In this document: positions 1 through 8,082 of the stretch, in pieces
How positions within the stretch are numbered: position 1 is the first letter of the stretch
How the letters are laid out: every line of letters begins with the position of its first letter
Assembly: GCF_024584515.1 (NCBI RefSeq)
Contig: NZ_CP102173.1
Coordinates: 248,001 to 312,000 of the forward strand
Origin: Aeromicrobium wangtongii
Lineage (GTDB): Bacteria; Actinomycetota; Actinomycetes; Propionibacteriales; Nocardioidaceae
Direction: 5' to 3'
Length of the DNA: 64,000 bases
Notes under the pieces: model-generated
What the model saw: only the letters and a program-made list of their open reading frames with translations
Database searches by the model: none
What the model was told of the DNA's origin: nothing
Translations under genes and position numbers: made by a program

Positions 1-641
1 CGGTCGGACGTCAGCTCGGTGATGCCGTCGATCGTCTCCTGCACCGGCATCTCCTCCAGCACGGTGACCAGGTGCACGCGGGTCTGCGGCGATCTCATCA
101 TCTGCATGATCGAGTCGGCCTGACGGCGGATGGGGCCCACCTTCGCCAGGCCGGCGACCTCCGCGTTGACGTTGAGGAAGCGGCTGATGCGGCCGGTCGG
201 CGGGGCGTCCATGATGACCGCGTCATAGGCGAACCGGTTGCCGTCGCGGCGACGCGCGGCCTCGTAGACCTTTCCGGTCAGCAGGACGTCGCGGACACCC
301 GGCGCGATCGTCGTGGCGAAGTCGATGATGCCGAACTTGTCGAGTGCCTTGCCGGCCCGGCCGAGGCGGTAGAACATCGCCAGGTACTCCAGCAGGGCGG
401 CCTCGGGGTCGATCGCGAGCGCGTAGACCTCGCCGCCGCCCGGTCCGACGGCGATCTGGCGCTCCTCGTACGGCAACGGCGGGACGTCGAACAGCTGGGC
501 GATGCCCTGGCGCCCCTCGACCTCGCAGAGCAGGACCTTCTTGCCCCGCCCGGCCAAGGACATCGCGAGAGCGGCGGCGACGGTCGTCTTGCCGGTGCCG
601 CCCTTGCCGGTGACGACATGGAGCTGGGTCGAGAGAGCCAC
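1..641 (-). CDS. ArsA/GET3-like anion-transporting ATPase, 3' part outside the window
   Basis: Soluble P-loop ATPase of the ArsA/Get3 type. The visible 213 N-terminal residues carry the signature GKGGTGKTT (residues 12-20) and a DAPPTGR stretch resembling the switch region; the C-terminus lies left of the window. The GTG start at 641 sits 6 nt after TAGGCT (648-653 on the complement), so the mRNA is probably leaderless. Divergent from the DUF4177 gene. M. tuberculosis has a tandem ArsA-like pair (Rv3679/Rv3680) beside homologues of the next genes, so a second ATPase gene probably lies just outside. No arsenic genes are adjacent; the substrate is unknown and arsenite transport should not be assumed. 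Confidence 0.88.
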   Translation of the reverse strand, partial: MALSTQLHVVTGKGGTGKTTVAAALAMSLAGRGKKVLLCEVEGRQGIAQLFDVPPLPYEERQIAVGPGGGEVYALAIDPEAALLEYLAMFYRLGRAGKALDKFGIIDFATTIAPGVRDVLLTGKVYEAARRRDGNRFAYDAVIMDAPPTGRISRFLNVNAEVAGLAKVGPIRRQADSIMQMMRSPQTRVHLVTVLEEMPVQETIDGITELTSD

Positions 642-750
642 GCCACGAGCCTACCGAGCATGCGCGAGTTCGCCTCCCGATCGGGACCGGCAGCGTTTCG
701 GCGGTCGCTGGCCGGCCGCATCGGCTGCGCACACCGATACAGTCGGCATC
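642..750. promoter_or_regulatory. Divergent leaderless promoters for ArsA-like ATPase and DUF4177 gene
   Basis: On the minus strand TAGGCT (648-653) is followed by 6 nt and the GTG at 641. On the plus strand TACAGT (738-743) is followed by 7 nt and the ATG at 751. Neither start has a convincing Shine-Dalgarno sequence. The -35 regions are not recognisable. Confidence 0.5.
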
Positions 751-906
751 ATGACGAAATGGGAGTACCTCACCGCGCCGGTCCTCGTCCACGCGACCAA
801 GCAGATCCTCGACAACTTCGGGCAGGACGGCTGGGAGCTCGTCCAGATCGTCCCGGGGATGAATCCCGAGAACCTGGTCGCCTACTTCAAGCGACCGGTC
901 GCATGA
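751..906 (+). CDS. DUF4177 family small protein
   Basis: A 51-residue protein opening MTKWEYLTAPVL and containing NFGQDGWELVQIVP, the typical DUF4177 core (aromatic N-terminus, then DGWELV). Function is unknown. It matches in size and place the small protein between the ArsA-like genes and RidA in M. tuberculosis (Rv3678A). The ATG at 751 follows TACAGT by 7 nt, so translation is probably leaderless; longer upstream versions would read through the divergent promoter. Confidence 0.8.
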   Translation: MTKWEYLTAPVLVHATKQILDNFGQDGWELVQIVPGMNPENLVAYFKRPVA

Positions 907-934
907 GCCGCGCGGCCGAAGGACGGGTCCGCTG

Positions 935-1396
935 ATGTCCGCCGTGGACGACCGCCTCGCCGGAGCCGGCCTGAGCGTCCCGCCCGTCCCCGCGCCCGTC
1001 GCGGTCTACGTCCCGGCGGTCCGGACCGGTTCATACGTCTACACGTCGGGCCAGCTGCCGCTGCGCGACGGCGAGCTGCTCGCGACCGGCAAGGTCGGTG
1101 GCGAGATCAGCGCCGAGGACGCCTATGACTGCGCACGGCAGGCCGCCCTCAACGCGATCGCCGCCGTCGGCTCGGTCGTCGACGACCTGGATGCGGTCGT
1201 GCGGGTCGTCAAGGCCACGGTGTTCGTCGCCAGCACCCCGGACTTCACCGGCCAGCCCGGGGTGGCCAACGGCGCCAGTGAGCTGTTCGGCCTGGCCTTC
1301 GGGGATGCCGGACAGCACGCCCGCAGCGCCGTCGGTGTGCCGGTGCTGCCCCTGGACTCACCCGTCGAGGTCGAGCTGATCGTCGAGGTCGGATGA
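935..1396 (+). CDS. RidA (YjgF/YER057c) family protein
   Basis: A 153-residue cytosolic protein of the RidA superfamily, whose archetype hydrolyses reactive enamine/imine intermediates from PLP enzymes. The sequence has the fold's hallmarks: VYVPAVRTGSYVYTSGQLPL near the N-terminus, the VVRVVKATVFVAS strand-helix region, and a C-terminal GVPVLPLDSPVEVELIVEV. The active-site arginine typical of true imine deaminases (an R just before E near the C-terminus) is not evident, so this may be a paralogous subfamily (Rv3678c-like). Its stop overlaps the next gene by ATGA (1393-1396), so the two are translationally coupled. Confidence 0.85.
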   Translation: MSAVDDRLAGAGLSVPPVPAPVAVYVPAVRTGSYVYTSGQLPLRDGELLATGKVGGEISAEDAYDCARQAALNAIAAVGSVVDDLDAVVRVVKATVFVASTPDFTGQPGVANGASELFGLAFGDAGQHARSAVGVPVLPLDSPVEVELIVEVG

Positions 1397-2214
1397 CCGT
1401 CCGGATCCCGGTGCCGGATCGGCTTCGCGCGGCGGCGGAGAACCCGCCGCCGGCGCCGGCCGAGCCGCGCGACGCCGCGACGATCGTCGTGGTCCGCGAC
1501 GGGGACGAGGGGATCGAGGCCTACCTCATGCGGCGCCAGAGCAGCATGGCGTTCGCGGCCGGGATGTACGTGTTTCCCGGTGGCGGTCTCTCGAGGGCTG
1601 ACGTGGAGCGCGAGGTGCCGTGGGTCGGACCCGATGCGACGGAGTGGGGACGCCGGTTCCGGTGCGCCCCCGACCTCGCTCGCGGACTGGTCGTGGCCGC
1701 GGTGCGCGAGACGTTCGAGGAGACCGGGATCCTCCTGGCCGGCCCCGATGGCGACACGATCGTGTCCGACACCAGCAGCGCCGAGATGCAGGCTGCCCGG
1801 CCGGCTCTCGACGCCGGTGAGATGGCCTTCGCCGACTTCCTGACCGATCACGGTCTCGTGCTGCGGGCCGACCTGGTGGGCGCGTGGGCGCACTGGATCA
1901 CCCCCGCATTCGAGCCGCGGCGCTATGACACCCGGTTCTTCGTCGCGGCGCTTCCGGACGGCCAGCGGGTCGGCACGATGAGCCGCGAGGCCGATCATGC
2001 CGACTGGGTGCCGCTGTCGCGCGTCCTGGCGTCGGTGGACGCGGGCGAGGCCGCCATGATGCCGCCGACCATCGCCGCATGCCGCGAGGTCTCGGCCCAC
2101 AGCGCGGCGACCGTGGTCGCAGCGGCGGCCGACCGGACGTTCCCGACGATCCTGCCGCAGCTCGTGGTCGTCGACGACGAGCTCTTTCTCGAGACCTACC
2201 TGGGGGAGTCATGA
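1393..2214 (+). CDS. NUDIX hydrolase with a NUDT19-like insertion
   Basis: 273 residues. The Nudix box is split: the FPGGG turn is at 61-65, but the catalytic helix RETFEETGILL is at 105-115, leaving about 40 extra residues between them. In a canonical box (G-x5-E-x7-REUxEExGU) these parts are adjacent; an insertion here is known in NUDT19/RP2p-type proteins, which act on CoA derivatives. Substrate is otherwise unknown. ATGA-coupled to RidA upstream and to the metallo-beta-lactamase gene downstream, so the three form an operon with the DUF4177 gene. Confidence 0.82.
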   Translation: MTVRIPVPDRLRAAAENPPPAPAEPRDAATIVVVRDGDEGIEAYLMRRQSSMAFAAGMYVFPGGGLSRADVEREVPWVGPDATEWGRRFRCAPDLARGLVVAAVRETFEETGILLAGPDGDTIVSDTSSAEMQAARPALDAGEMAFADFLTDHGLVLRADLVGAWAHWITPAFEPRRYDTRFFVAALPDGQRVGTMSREADHADWVPLSRVLASVDAGEAAMMPPTIAACREVSAHSAATVVAAAADRTFPTILPQLVVVDDELFLETYLGES

Positions 2215-2996
2215 CCATCAGCCCTGTCGCCGTGACGGATCGGGCCTCGTTCGTCCTCGCCGCCAATCCCGGCATCATGACGCTCGACGGGACGAACACG
2301 TGGATCCTGCGTGAACCCGGCGCGACGCATGCGGTCGTGGTCGATCCGGGACCCTCGGACGAGACCCACCTGCAGGCCGTGCTGGCGGCGGCCGGCGAGG
2401 TGGGCCTGGTGCTGTTCACCCACCGACACTTCGACCACACCGAGGCGCTGGGACGGATCGTCGAGCTGACCGGCGCGCCCGCGCGGTCGATCGACCCGGA
2501 GTTCACCCGTGGGGCCGAGCCGCTCGTCGACGGCGAGACGATCGACGTGGACGGCCTGTCGATCGACGTCTTCGCGACGCCCGGGCACACGACCGACTCG
2601 GCCTGCTTCCTGATGGGCGCGGAGCGGTCGCTGCTGAGCGGCGACACGATCCTGGGCCGTGGAACGACCGTCATCGCCCATCCTGACGGCGTCCTCGGCG
2701 CCTACCTCGACTCGCTCGCTCACATCCGCGAGCTCATCGAGGAGGGCCTCGTCGAGCGCATCCTGCCGGGGCACGGACCGGTGATCGACCAACCGGCCGA
2801 GGTCGTGGACTTCTACCTCGACCACCGCGCCGAGCGCCTCGACCAGGTGCGGGCAGCCGTGGACGCCGGGGCCACGACCCCTCGCGAGGTCGTCCAGCGG
2901 GTGTACCGGGACGTCGACGAGTCGCTCTGGGGCGCGGCCGAGCTCAGCGTCGCCGCCCAGCTCGACTACCTCCGCCAGCCGAATTTTGGCGCCTGA
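2211..2996 (+). CDS. Metallo-beta-lactamase fold hydrolase (LACTB2-like)
   Basis: 261 residues starting at the ATG that overlaps the upstream stop. Zinc ligands are all visible: THRHFDH (H71, H73, D75, H76), ATPGHT (H126), SGDT (D145) and LPGHGP (H188). The C-terminal 70 residues look like the winged-helix tail found in LACTB2-type ribonuclease/thioesterase relatives. Equivalent to Rv3677c by position. The last codons and the stop fall inside the first copy of a hairpin repeat (2984-3048), as at the 3' end of the DUF559 gene. Confidence 0.88.
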   Translation: MTISPVAVTDRASFVLAANPGIMTLDGTNTWILREPGATHAVVVDPGPSDETHLQAVLAAAGEVGLVLFTHRHFDHTEALGRIVELTGAPARSIDPEFTRGAEPLVDGETIDVDGLSIDVFATPGHTTDSACFLMGAERSLLSGDTILGRGTTVIAHPDGVLGAYLDSLAHIRELIEEGLVERILPGHGPVIDQPAEVVDFYLDHRAERLDQVRAAVDAGATTPREVVQRVYRDVDESLWGAAELSVAAQLDYLRQPNFGA

Positions 2997-3048
2997 GCAA
3001 CCGTTTCTCCGGCCGCAAGAGGTCAGAACGGTTGCTCGAGCGCCAAAA
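2984..3048. repeat. Hairpin repeat copy A overlapping a stop codon
   Basis: Imperfect 65-bp inverted repeat. Arm 1 is TTTTGGCGC (2984-2992), CTGA, GCAACCGTT (2997-3005). Arm 2 is AACGGTTGC (3027-3035), TCGA, GCGCCAAAA (3040-3048). The TGA at 2994-2996 is the stop of the upstream gene. A related copy (B) lies at 4021-4096 and also contains the stop of its upstream gene, at the same place in the arm. Confidence 0.8.
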
Positions 3049-3141
3049 CTTGGTCGTGCACAGGGGGCGGCAGGGTTTTGTCGGTCCACAGCCGCTCGGC
3101 GTCGATGTCCTCGGCGGTCGTTCTTCGGGCACCGTCGCGGG

Positions 3142-4038
3142 ATGCGTCCTGTTCCGCCCGAGCTCCACGGCCGCGTCTTCACGCCCCGTGAGGCGGCCCG
3201 GTACGGCGTGACGCCGCGGATGCTCCAGGGCGCGCGGTTCGCGCAGGTCTTCCTGGGTGTCTGGCGAACGTCCGCGACGCCCGAGACGGAGGAGCTGCGC
3301 ATCCGCGCGGCGCTGAGGATCCTGCCGGACGATGCCGCGCTGTCCCACCTCAGTGCCGTGCGGTGGCGCGGCCTCGACGTGGGCGCCTCCGTCCCGCTGC
3401 ACTTCTCGACCGCATCGGCCGTGCACGTCGAGCGTGAGGGACTGGTCGTCCACCGCCGTCAGGCGCGACTGCGACCGCACCTCGTGCGGGGGGTGCCGGT
3501 GCTCGACGGGGCGCGCACGTTCGTCGACGTGGCCACCGACGTCGGGGACCGGGCACTGCTGCGGATCGGCGACTGGCTCGTGCGGCACGGACACGTCGAC
3601 CTGCTGGAGCTGCGGGCGTTCGCGATCGCCGAGCACCTCGACGGCGTCCAACGGGCCCGGCGGGTGGCGCCGCTCGTGCGGGAGAGGGTCGACTCGGTCC
3701 GTGAGTCGGACGTGCGGTGGATCATCCACGCCGCGGGTCTGCCGATGCCGGAGCCGAATGTGCCGATCCGGGACGCCCAGGGGGTCCACGTGGCCAACGG
3801 AGACCTGGTCTATTGCGTCCACCGGGTGCTGATCGAGCACGATGGCTGGCACCACGAGCGGGATGCGGTCCAACGTCAGCGCGACCACCTGCGACGCGAG
3901 ATGCTCGAGGCACTGGGGTGGCGGGTCATCGTCATCACCGTCAAGGACTTCGAGGACGAACGACAGATCGCGTGGCGGGTCTTCAACGCGTTGCGCGAGC
4001 GCGGCTACCGCGGCCCGTCACCAAGATTTGGCCGCTGA
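3142..4038 (+). CDS. AbiEi-like N-terminus plus DUF559 (PD-(D/E)XK/Vsr-like) nuclease-fold protein
   Basis: 298 residues, not in the collinear mycobacterial block. Residues about 10-60 (FTPREAARYGVTPRMLQGAR) resemble the winged-helix region of AbiEi-type antitoxins. Residues 185-275 match DUF559, a Vsr-related PD-(D/E)XK fold: GDLVY (D221), IEHDG (E232, D234), RQRDHLRREMLEALGW and VIVIT. Possible catalytic residues are D221, E232 and D234, unproven. The gene is bracketed by two copies of one hairpin repeat and sits between a metallo-beta-lactamase gene and crp, which are neighbours in M. tuberculosis, so it looks inserted. Role (defence, recombination or toxin) is unknown. No partner toxin gene is adjacent. 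Confidence 0.75.
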   Translation: MRPVPPELHGRVFTPREAARYGVTPRMLQGARFAQVFLGVWRTSATPETEELRIRAALRILPDDAALSHLSAVRWRGLDVGASVPLHFSTASAVHVEREGLVVHRRQARLRPHLVRGVPVLDGARTFVDVATDVGDRALLRIGDWLVRHGHVDLLELRAFAIAEHLDGVQRARRVAPLVRERVDSVRESDVRWIIHAAGLPMPEPNVPIRDAQGVHVANGDLVYCVHRVLIEHDGWHHERDAVQRQRDHLRREMLEALGWRVIVITVKDFEDERQIAWRVFNALRERGYRGPSPRFGR

Positions 4039-4096
4039 GCAACCGTTTCGGGACGCGAACGTCCTAGAAACGGTTGCTGAGGCGCCAAATTTTGGT
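4021..4096. repeat. Hairpin repeat copy B between DUF559 gene and crp
   Basis: Inverted repeat related to copy A. Arm 1 contains TTTGGC (4027-4032), the DUF559 stop codon (4036-4038) and GCAACCGTTTC (4039-4049). Arm 2 contains GAAACGGTTGC (4067-4077) and GGCGCCAAA (4081-4089). The tip is a perfect GGACG-CGAA-CGTCC stem-loop (4051-4064). It fills the space between the convergent DUF559 and crp stops and could act as a bidirectional terminator, although it has no T-tract. Confidence 0.8.
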
Positions 4097-4779
4097 CAGC
4101 GGGCGCGGCGCTGCAGGCGCTCGAGGTCGAGGATCACGACGCTGCGGGGCTCGAGGCGCAGCCAGCCGCGGCTGGCGAAGTCGGCCAGGGCCTTGTTGAC
4201 CGTCTCGCGCGAGGCGCCGACCAGCTGGGCGAGCTCCTCCTGCGTGAGGTCGTGATTGACGTGGATGCCGTCATCGGCGCGACGACCGAAGCGCGACGCG
4301 AGGTCGAGCAGGGCCTTCGCGACACGACCGGGAACGTCGCTGAACACGAGGTCACCGACGACCTCGTTGGTGCGGCGCAGGCGTCCGGCGAGCTGGTTGA
4401 GCAGTGCGTGGGCGACATCGGGGTGCGCGTTGAGCACGGGGCTCAGGGCCTCGTGGCCCAGGCTCTTGAGCTCGACGTCGGTGACGGCGGTGGCCGTTGC
4501 GGAACGCGGCCCGGGATCGAAGAAGGACAGCTCGCCGAACATCTGTCCGGGGCCCAGGATCGCGAGCAGGTTCTCGCGGCCGTCGGGGGAGGTGCGGCCC
4601 AGCTTGATCTTTCCGTCGGTCACGACGTAGAGCTGGTCGCCGTCATCGCCCTCGCTGAACAAGACCTCGCCGCGGCGAAGGCTCGTCGACGACATCGATG
4701 CCTCGAGTGCCTCCGCGACCTGGTCATCGAGGCCGGAGAACAGCGGTGCCTGTCGAAGAACGTCGTCGGTCACGGTCAT
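4096..4779 (-). CDS. crp: Crp/Fnr family cAMP-responsive transcription regulator
   Basis: 227 residues, close to the 224 of M. tuberculosis Crp (Rv3676). Residues 1-120 form the cyclic-nucleotide-binding barrel with FGELSFF (81-87) and PRSATA (91-96), which match the cAMP phosphate-binding cassette (E83, R92, S93). A helix-turn-helix ([20 protein letters not shown]) spans 178-197. The ATG at 4779 gives the family's usual N-terminus. Divergent from nth. A Crp-like box lies about 42 bp upstream (4821-4836), so autoregulation is plausible. Confidence 0.93.
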   Translation of the reverse strand: MTVTDDVLRQAPLFSGLDDQVAEALEASMSSTSLRRGEVLFSEGDDGDQLYVVTDGKIKLGRTSPDGRENLLAILGPGQMFGELSFFDPGPRSATATAVTDVELKSLGHEALSPVLNAHPDVAHALLNQLAGRLRRTNEVVGDLVFSDVPGRVAKALLDLASRFGRRADDGIHVNHDLTQEELAQLVGASRETVNKALADFASRGWLRLEPRSVVILDLERLQRRAR

Positions 4780-4820
4780 CCCTATCAGTCGTGGAGCGGG
4801 CGTCACATAGATGTGCCCCT

Positions 4821-4836
4821 TGTGCAGTTTCCCACA
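4821..4836. promoter_or_regulatory. Candidate Crp box upstream of crp
   Basis: TGTGC-AGTTTC-CCACA matches 8 of 10 conserved positions of TGTGA-N6-TCACA. It lies in the crp/nth divergent region. Assignment rests on similarity and position only. Confidence 0.35.
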
Positions 4837-4886
4837 TTCGGACGGTCCGCGGCGAGCCACTCGCTGCGGCACGTACGCTGGAGCCT

Positions 4887-5606
4887 GTGTCGAAGACCGT
4901 GACGAGGCCGGATACGGCACTCGTGCGCCGGGCGCGCAGGATCCATCGGGGCCTGGCTCAAACTTATCCCGAGGCTGGTTGCGAGCTCGACTTCAGGTCC
5001 CCCTTCGAGCTCCTGGTGGCGACGGTGCTGTCGGCCCAGACCACCGATCGGCGGGTCAATGCCATCACGCCGGTCCTGTTCGAGGCCTTTCCCGACCCCG
5101 CGGCCATGGCGGCGGCCCCCCGTGCCGAGCTGGAGCAGATCATCCGGCCCACCGGCTTCTTCCGGGCCAAGACCGACAGCCTGCTCGGCCTGTCGGCGGC
5201 ACTGGTCGAGCGCTACGACGGGCAGGTTCCTGGGCGGCTCGACGACCTGGTGACCCTCCCGGGCGTGGGGCGCAAGACGGCCCACGTCGTGCTGGGCAAT
5301 GCCTTCGACATCCCGGGGCTGACCGTCGACACCCACTTCGCGCGGCTCGTGCGACGGTTCGAGTGGGTCCCCGAGGACATCGCGAAGGATCCGGTCAAGA
5401 TCGAGCACGCCGTGGCCGCGCTCTTCCCGCGCAAGGACTGGACGATGCTGAGCCACCGCCTGATCTGGCACGGACGCCGTCGCTGCCACGCCAAGAAGCC
5501 CGCCTGCGGAGCATGCCCCGTCGCGCAGTGGTGCCCGTCGTTCGGCATCGGCCCGACCGACCCGGTGATCGCCGAGGCGCTGGTCACCACGCAGGGCCCG
5601 GCATGA
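4887..5606 (+). CDS. nth: Endonuclease III (DNA glycosylase/AP lyase)
   Basis: 239 residues. Removes oxidised pyrimidines in base-excision repair. The helix-hairpin-helix [12 protein letters not shown] carries the catalytic lysine (K130) and VDTHF the catalytic aspartate (D148). The 4Fe-4S cluster motif is complete: C200-x6-C207-x2-C210-x5-C216. The GTG at 4887 follows TACGCT (4874-4879) by 7 nt, indicating a leaderless mRNA; a second GTG lies 12 nt downstream. The stop overlaps the TlpA gene by ATGA. Same order as Rv3674c-Rv3673c. Confidence 0.95.
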   Translation: MSKTVTRPDTALVRRARRIHRGLAQTYPEAGCELDFRSPFELLVATVLSAQTTDRRVNAITPVLFEAFPDPAAMAAAPRAELEQIIRPTGFFRAKTDSLLGLSAALVERYDGQVPGRLDDLVTLPGVGRKTAHVVLGNAFDIPGLTVDTHFARLVRRFEWVPEDIAKDPVKIEHAVAALFPRKDWTMLSHRLIWHGRRRCHAKKPACGACPVAQWCPSFGIGPTDPVIAEALVTTQGPA

Positions 5607-6241
5607 GCGCGGCGGCGCGGCGGACGGCTGCGGCGCTCGTCGCGGCGGTCCTGGCGCTGACCCTCGCCGCGTGCTCGTCATCGGACCCGGAGCCGGCCAA
5701 ACCGACCTTCGGTGGCGGCGGTGCGGCCACCTCGGGCTCGTCCGACGAGCTCGCCGCCGCCAAGGCGCGCGCGGGCATCGAGGACTGCCCGGCCGGCGGG
5801 GAGCGGGCCTCGGGCGACGGCGCGCTGCCCGACGTGACGCTCGCGTGCCTCGGCGGGGGGCGATCGGTCGAGCTGTCGACCTTGACCGGCACACCGACGG
5901 TCATCAACCTGTGGGCGAGCTGGTGCGTCCCGTGCCGCAAGGAGCTGCCCCTGCTCGCTCGCGTGGACGCCGAGTACGGCGACAGGCTGCGGGTCATCGG
6001 CATCGACTTCAAGGAGACGAGTCCCGGTGCGGCGATCGAGCTGGCCCGCGCGACGGGCGTGACCTACCCGCAGCTGAGCGATCCGGACCAGTCCGCGGCC
6101 GCGGGTCTGGGGGTCGTGGCGCTGCCGCAGACCATCTTCGTGGATGCGCAGGGAAGAATAACTGCCACGGAGCGCAAGGAGTTCCGTTCGTACGCCGATC
6201 TGACGGCCGCGATCGAACGACACCTGGGAGTGACACCATGA
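5603..6241 (+). CDS. TlpA/ResA-like thiol-disulfide lipoprotein
   Basis: 212 residues. The N-terminus is a lipoprotein signal with lipobox LAAC (C24), so the protein should be anchored on the outer face of the membrane. The thioredoxin domain (about 80-210) has the WCVPC active site (C108, C111) and the cis-proline region VALPQTIF. Two more cysteines (C62, C82) precede the domain and could form a structural disulfide. Probable role: extracytoplasmic thiol reduction, for example in cytochrome c maturation; unproven. Overlaps nth upstream and the CoA-NUDIX gene downstream by ATGA. Confidence 0.9.
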   Translation: MSAAARRTAAALVAAVLALTLAACSSSDPEPAKPTFGGGGAATSGSSDELAAAKARAGIEDCPAGGERASGDGALPDVTLACLGGGRSVELSTLTGTPTVINLWASWCVPCRKELPLLARVDAEYGDRLRVIGIDFKETSPGAAIELARATGVTYPQLSDPDQSAAAGLGVVALPQTIFVDAQGRITATERKEFRSYADLTAAIERHLGVTP

Positions 6242-6885
6242 CGGCCGACACGCTGCCGGACTGGCTGCGCCCCCTCGCCGACCTGGCGGGAACGGTCACG
6301 GCAGCGGACCTGTCACCGCACTTCACCTCGGTGCCGGCCGATGCGCGCCCTGCGGCGGTGCTGCTGCTGTTCGCCGACGGCCCGGACGGCCCCGAGCTGC
6401 TGCTGACCGAGCGCGCGGCCACGATGCGCAACCACCCGGGTCAGATCGCCTTCCCCGGCGGCAAGTCCGACCGCGGCGATGCCGATGCGGTGCACACGGC
6501 GTTGCGGGAGGCGCAGGAGGAGGTCGGGCTCGATCCGTCCACCGTCGACGTCTTCGCGACGCTGCCGACGCTGTGGCTGCCGCCGAGCAACTTCGCGGTC
6601 ACCCCGGTCCTGGGCTACTGGCGCGAGCCGCGTGTTCTCGGGGCGGTCAGCGACCAGGAGGTCGTGACGGTCATCCACCGGCCGATCCGCAGTCTCATCG
6701 ACCCCGACAACCGGTTCAGCGTCACCCATCCGTCCGGATGGCGGGGCCCCGGCTTCGAGATCGGCACGACGATGCCGCTGTGGGGCTTCACCGCCGGGAT
6801 CATCGCCCGGCTGTTCGCAGCGGTGGGCTGGGAGCAGCCGTGGGACGACTCGGTGACCCGGCCGCTGCCCGAGCTGCCTCGATGA
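6238..6885 (+). CDS. NUDIX hydrolase of the CoA pyrophosphatase type
   Basis: 215 residues. The CoA-specific motif LLTERAATMRNHPG runs directly into IAFPGG (70-75), the combination typical of CoA/acyl-CoA diphosphatases (NudL, NUDT7). The Nudix helix is ALREAQEEVGL (88-98). The conserved glutamate of the G-x5-E part is an aspartate here (GGKSDRGD). Expected reaction: CoA to phosphopantetheine plus adenosine 3',5'-bisphosphate. Translationally coupled to the TlpA gene; homologous in place to Rv3672c. Confidence 0.88.
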   Translation: MTADTLPDWLRPLADLAGTVTAADLSPHFTSVPADARPAAVLLLFADGPDGPELLLTERAATMRNHPGQIAFPGGKSDRGDADAVHTALREAQEEVGLDPSTVDVFATLPTLWLPPSNFAVTPVLGYWREPRVLGAVSDQEVVTVIHRPIRSLIDPDNRFSVTHPSGWRGPGFEIGTTMPLWGFTAGIIARLFAAVGWEQPWDDSVTRPLPELPR

Positions 6886-6909
6886 CGCCGGAAACCGGGT
6901 GAGCCCGCG

Positions 6910-8082
6910 ATGAACTCCCTCGACGTCATCTTGCTGGTGGTCCTCGTGGCCTATGCGATCTCCGGCTACATCCAGGGCTTCCTGGTCAACCTCGTCGCGA
7001 CGCTGGGTCTGCTCGCCGGCGGACTGCTGGCCCTGGCGATCGTCCCGCAGGTCCTGTCGGGCGACATGCCGACGCTGTCACGCTCGCTGCTGGCGCTGGG
7101 CCTGGTGATCGGTGCGGGCGGCATCGGCCAGGCCATCGGCACCCTCATCGGCGTGGGTCTGCGCAACCGGCTCACGTGGAAGCCGTTGCGATCGGTGGAC
7201 GCTGTCGGCGGCAGTGCCCTGAGCATCGTCGCGGTGCTGTGCGTCGCCTGGGCGCTGGGCTACTCGGTCAGCGGCACCACGATCCCCTACCTGTCGACGG
7301 CAGCGCGCGACTCCACGATCCTCCAGCGGGTCGACGGCGTGATGCCGCCCCGTGCGACATCGGTGCTCCGCTCGTTCAACGAGGTGCTGGACTCCAGCCT
7401 GTTCCCCCGGTACATCGACCCGTTCGACTCCGAGGAGATCACCCAGGTCGAGCCGCCCGACGAGGCGACGCTGAAGAGCCGGGGTGTCGCGCGGGCCAAG
7501 GACAGCGTCGTGAAGATCCTCGGTCAGGCCCGCTGCGACCGGGGCATCGAGGGCACCGGTTTCGCCTACGCGGACGATCGCATCATGACCAATGCCCATG
7601 TCGTGGCCGGCGTCCAGAACCCCACCGTCGTCGTCGACGACCGGCGGGTGCCTGCCCGGGTGGTCCTGTTCGACCGACAGCTCGACGTCGCGGTGCTCGC
7701 CGTGAACGACCTCGGCCTGCGGCCGCTGCGCTTCGACGACGACGGCCGGGCCGGACAGCCCGCTGCGGTGCTGGGATATCCCGAGAACGGCCCCTTCGAC
7801 GCCCGCGCGGCGCGCATCCGCAAGCAGATCAAGCTGCGCAGCCCTGACATCTACGACCGCGGCCAGGTCGTCCGTGAGACCTTCTCGGTGCGCGGGCTCG
7901 TGCGGTCCGGGAACTCCGGCGGCCCGCTGGTCTCGGAGTCCGGCAAGGTGCTGGGGGTGATCTTCGCGGCCTCGGTGTCCGACAAGTCCACGGGGTACGC
8001 GCTGACCGCCGGCCAGGTCGCCGAGGACGCTCGCCGCGGCGCCACCGCGACCTCGAGCGTGTCGACGGGCGACTGCGCATGA
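6910..8082 (+). CDS. marP: MarP-type membrane serine protease (CvpA N-terminus)
   Basis: 390 residues. The first 125 residues form four hydrophobic segments of the CvpA type; the rest is a periplasmic chymotrypsin-like protease. Catalytic triad: NAHVV (H230), QLDVAVL (D259), GNSGGPL (S336). In M. tuberculosis the orthologue (Rv3671c) is needed for survival in acid and oxidative stress; here that is inferred from architecture and from the conserved neighbours (nth, TlpA, NUDIX). Starts at ATG 6910, 24 bp after the NUDIX gene; ATGA overlap with the next gene. Confidence 0.92.
   Translation: MNSLDVILLVVLVAYAISGYIQGFLVNLVATLGLLAGGLLALAIVPQVLSGDMPTLSRSLLALGLVIGAGGIGQAIGTLIGVGLRNRLTWKPLRSVDAVGGSALSIVAVLCVAWALGYSVSGTTIPYLSTAARDSTILQRVDGVMPPRATSVLRSFNEVLDSSLFPRYIDPFDSEEITQVEPPDEATLKSRGVARAKDSVVKILGQARCDRGIEGTGFAYADDRIMTNAHVVAGVQNPTVVVDDRRVPARVVLFDRQLDVAVLAVNDLGLRPLRFDDDGRAGQPAAVLGYPENGPFDARAARIRKQIKLRSPDIYDRGQVVRETFSVRGLVRSGNSGGPLVSESGKVLGVIFAASVSDKSTGYALTAGQVAEDARRGATATSSVSTGDCA

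Noticed and set aside
1..641. ArsA-like ATPase as part of an arsenic pump
   Set aside because: No ars genes nearby; the real ars operon is 50 kb away and lacks ArsA. The mycobacterial counterparts are not arsenic pumps.
3142..4038. DUF559 gene as half of an AbiE toxin-antitoxin pair
   Set aside because: Only the N-terminal fold resembles AbiEi and no AbiEii nucleotidyltransferase gene is adjacent.
4804..4815. Palindrome CACATAGATGTG upstream of crp
   Set aside because: The half-sites are inverted relative to the Crp consensus (TGTG...CACA), and nothing else links it to a regulator.
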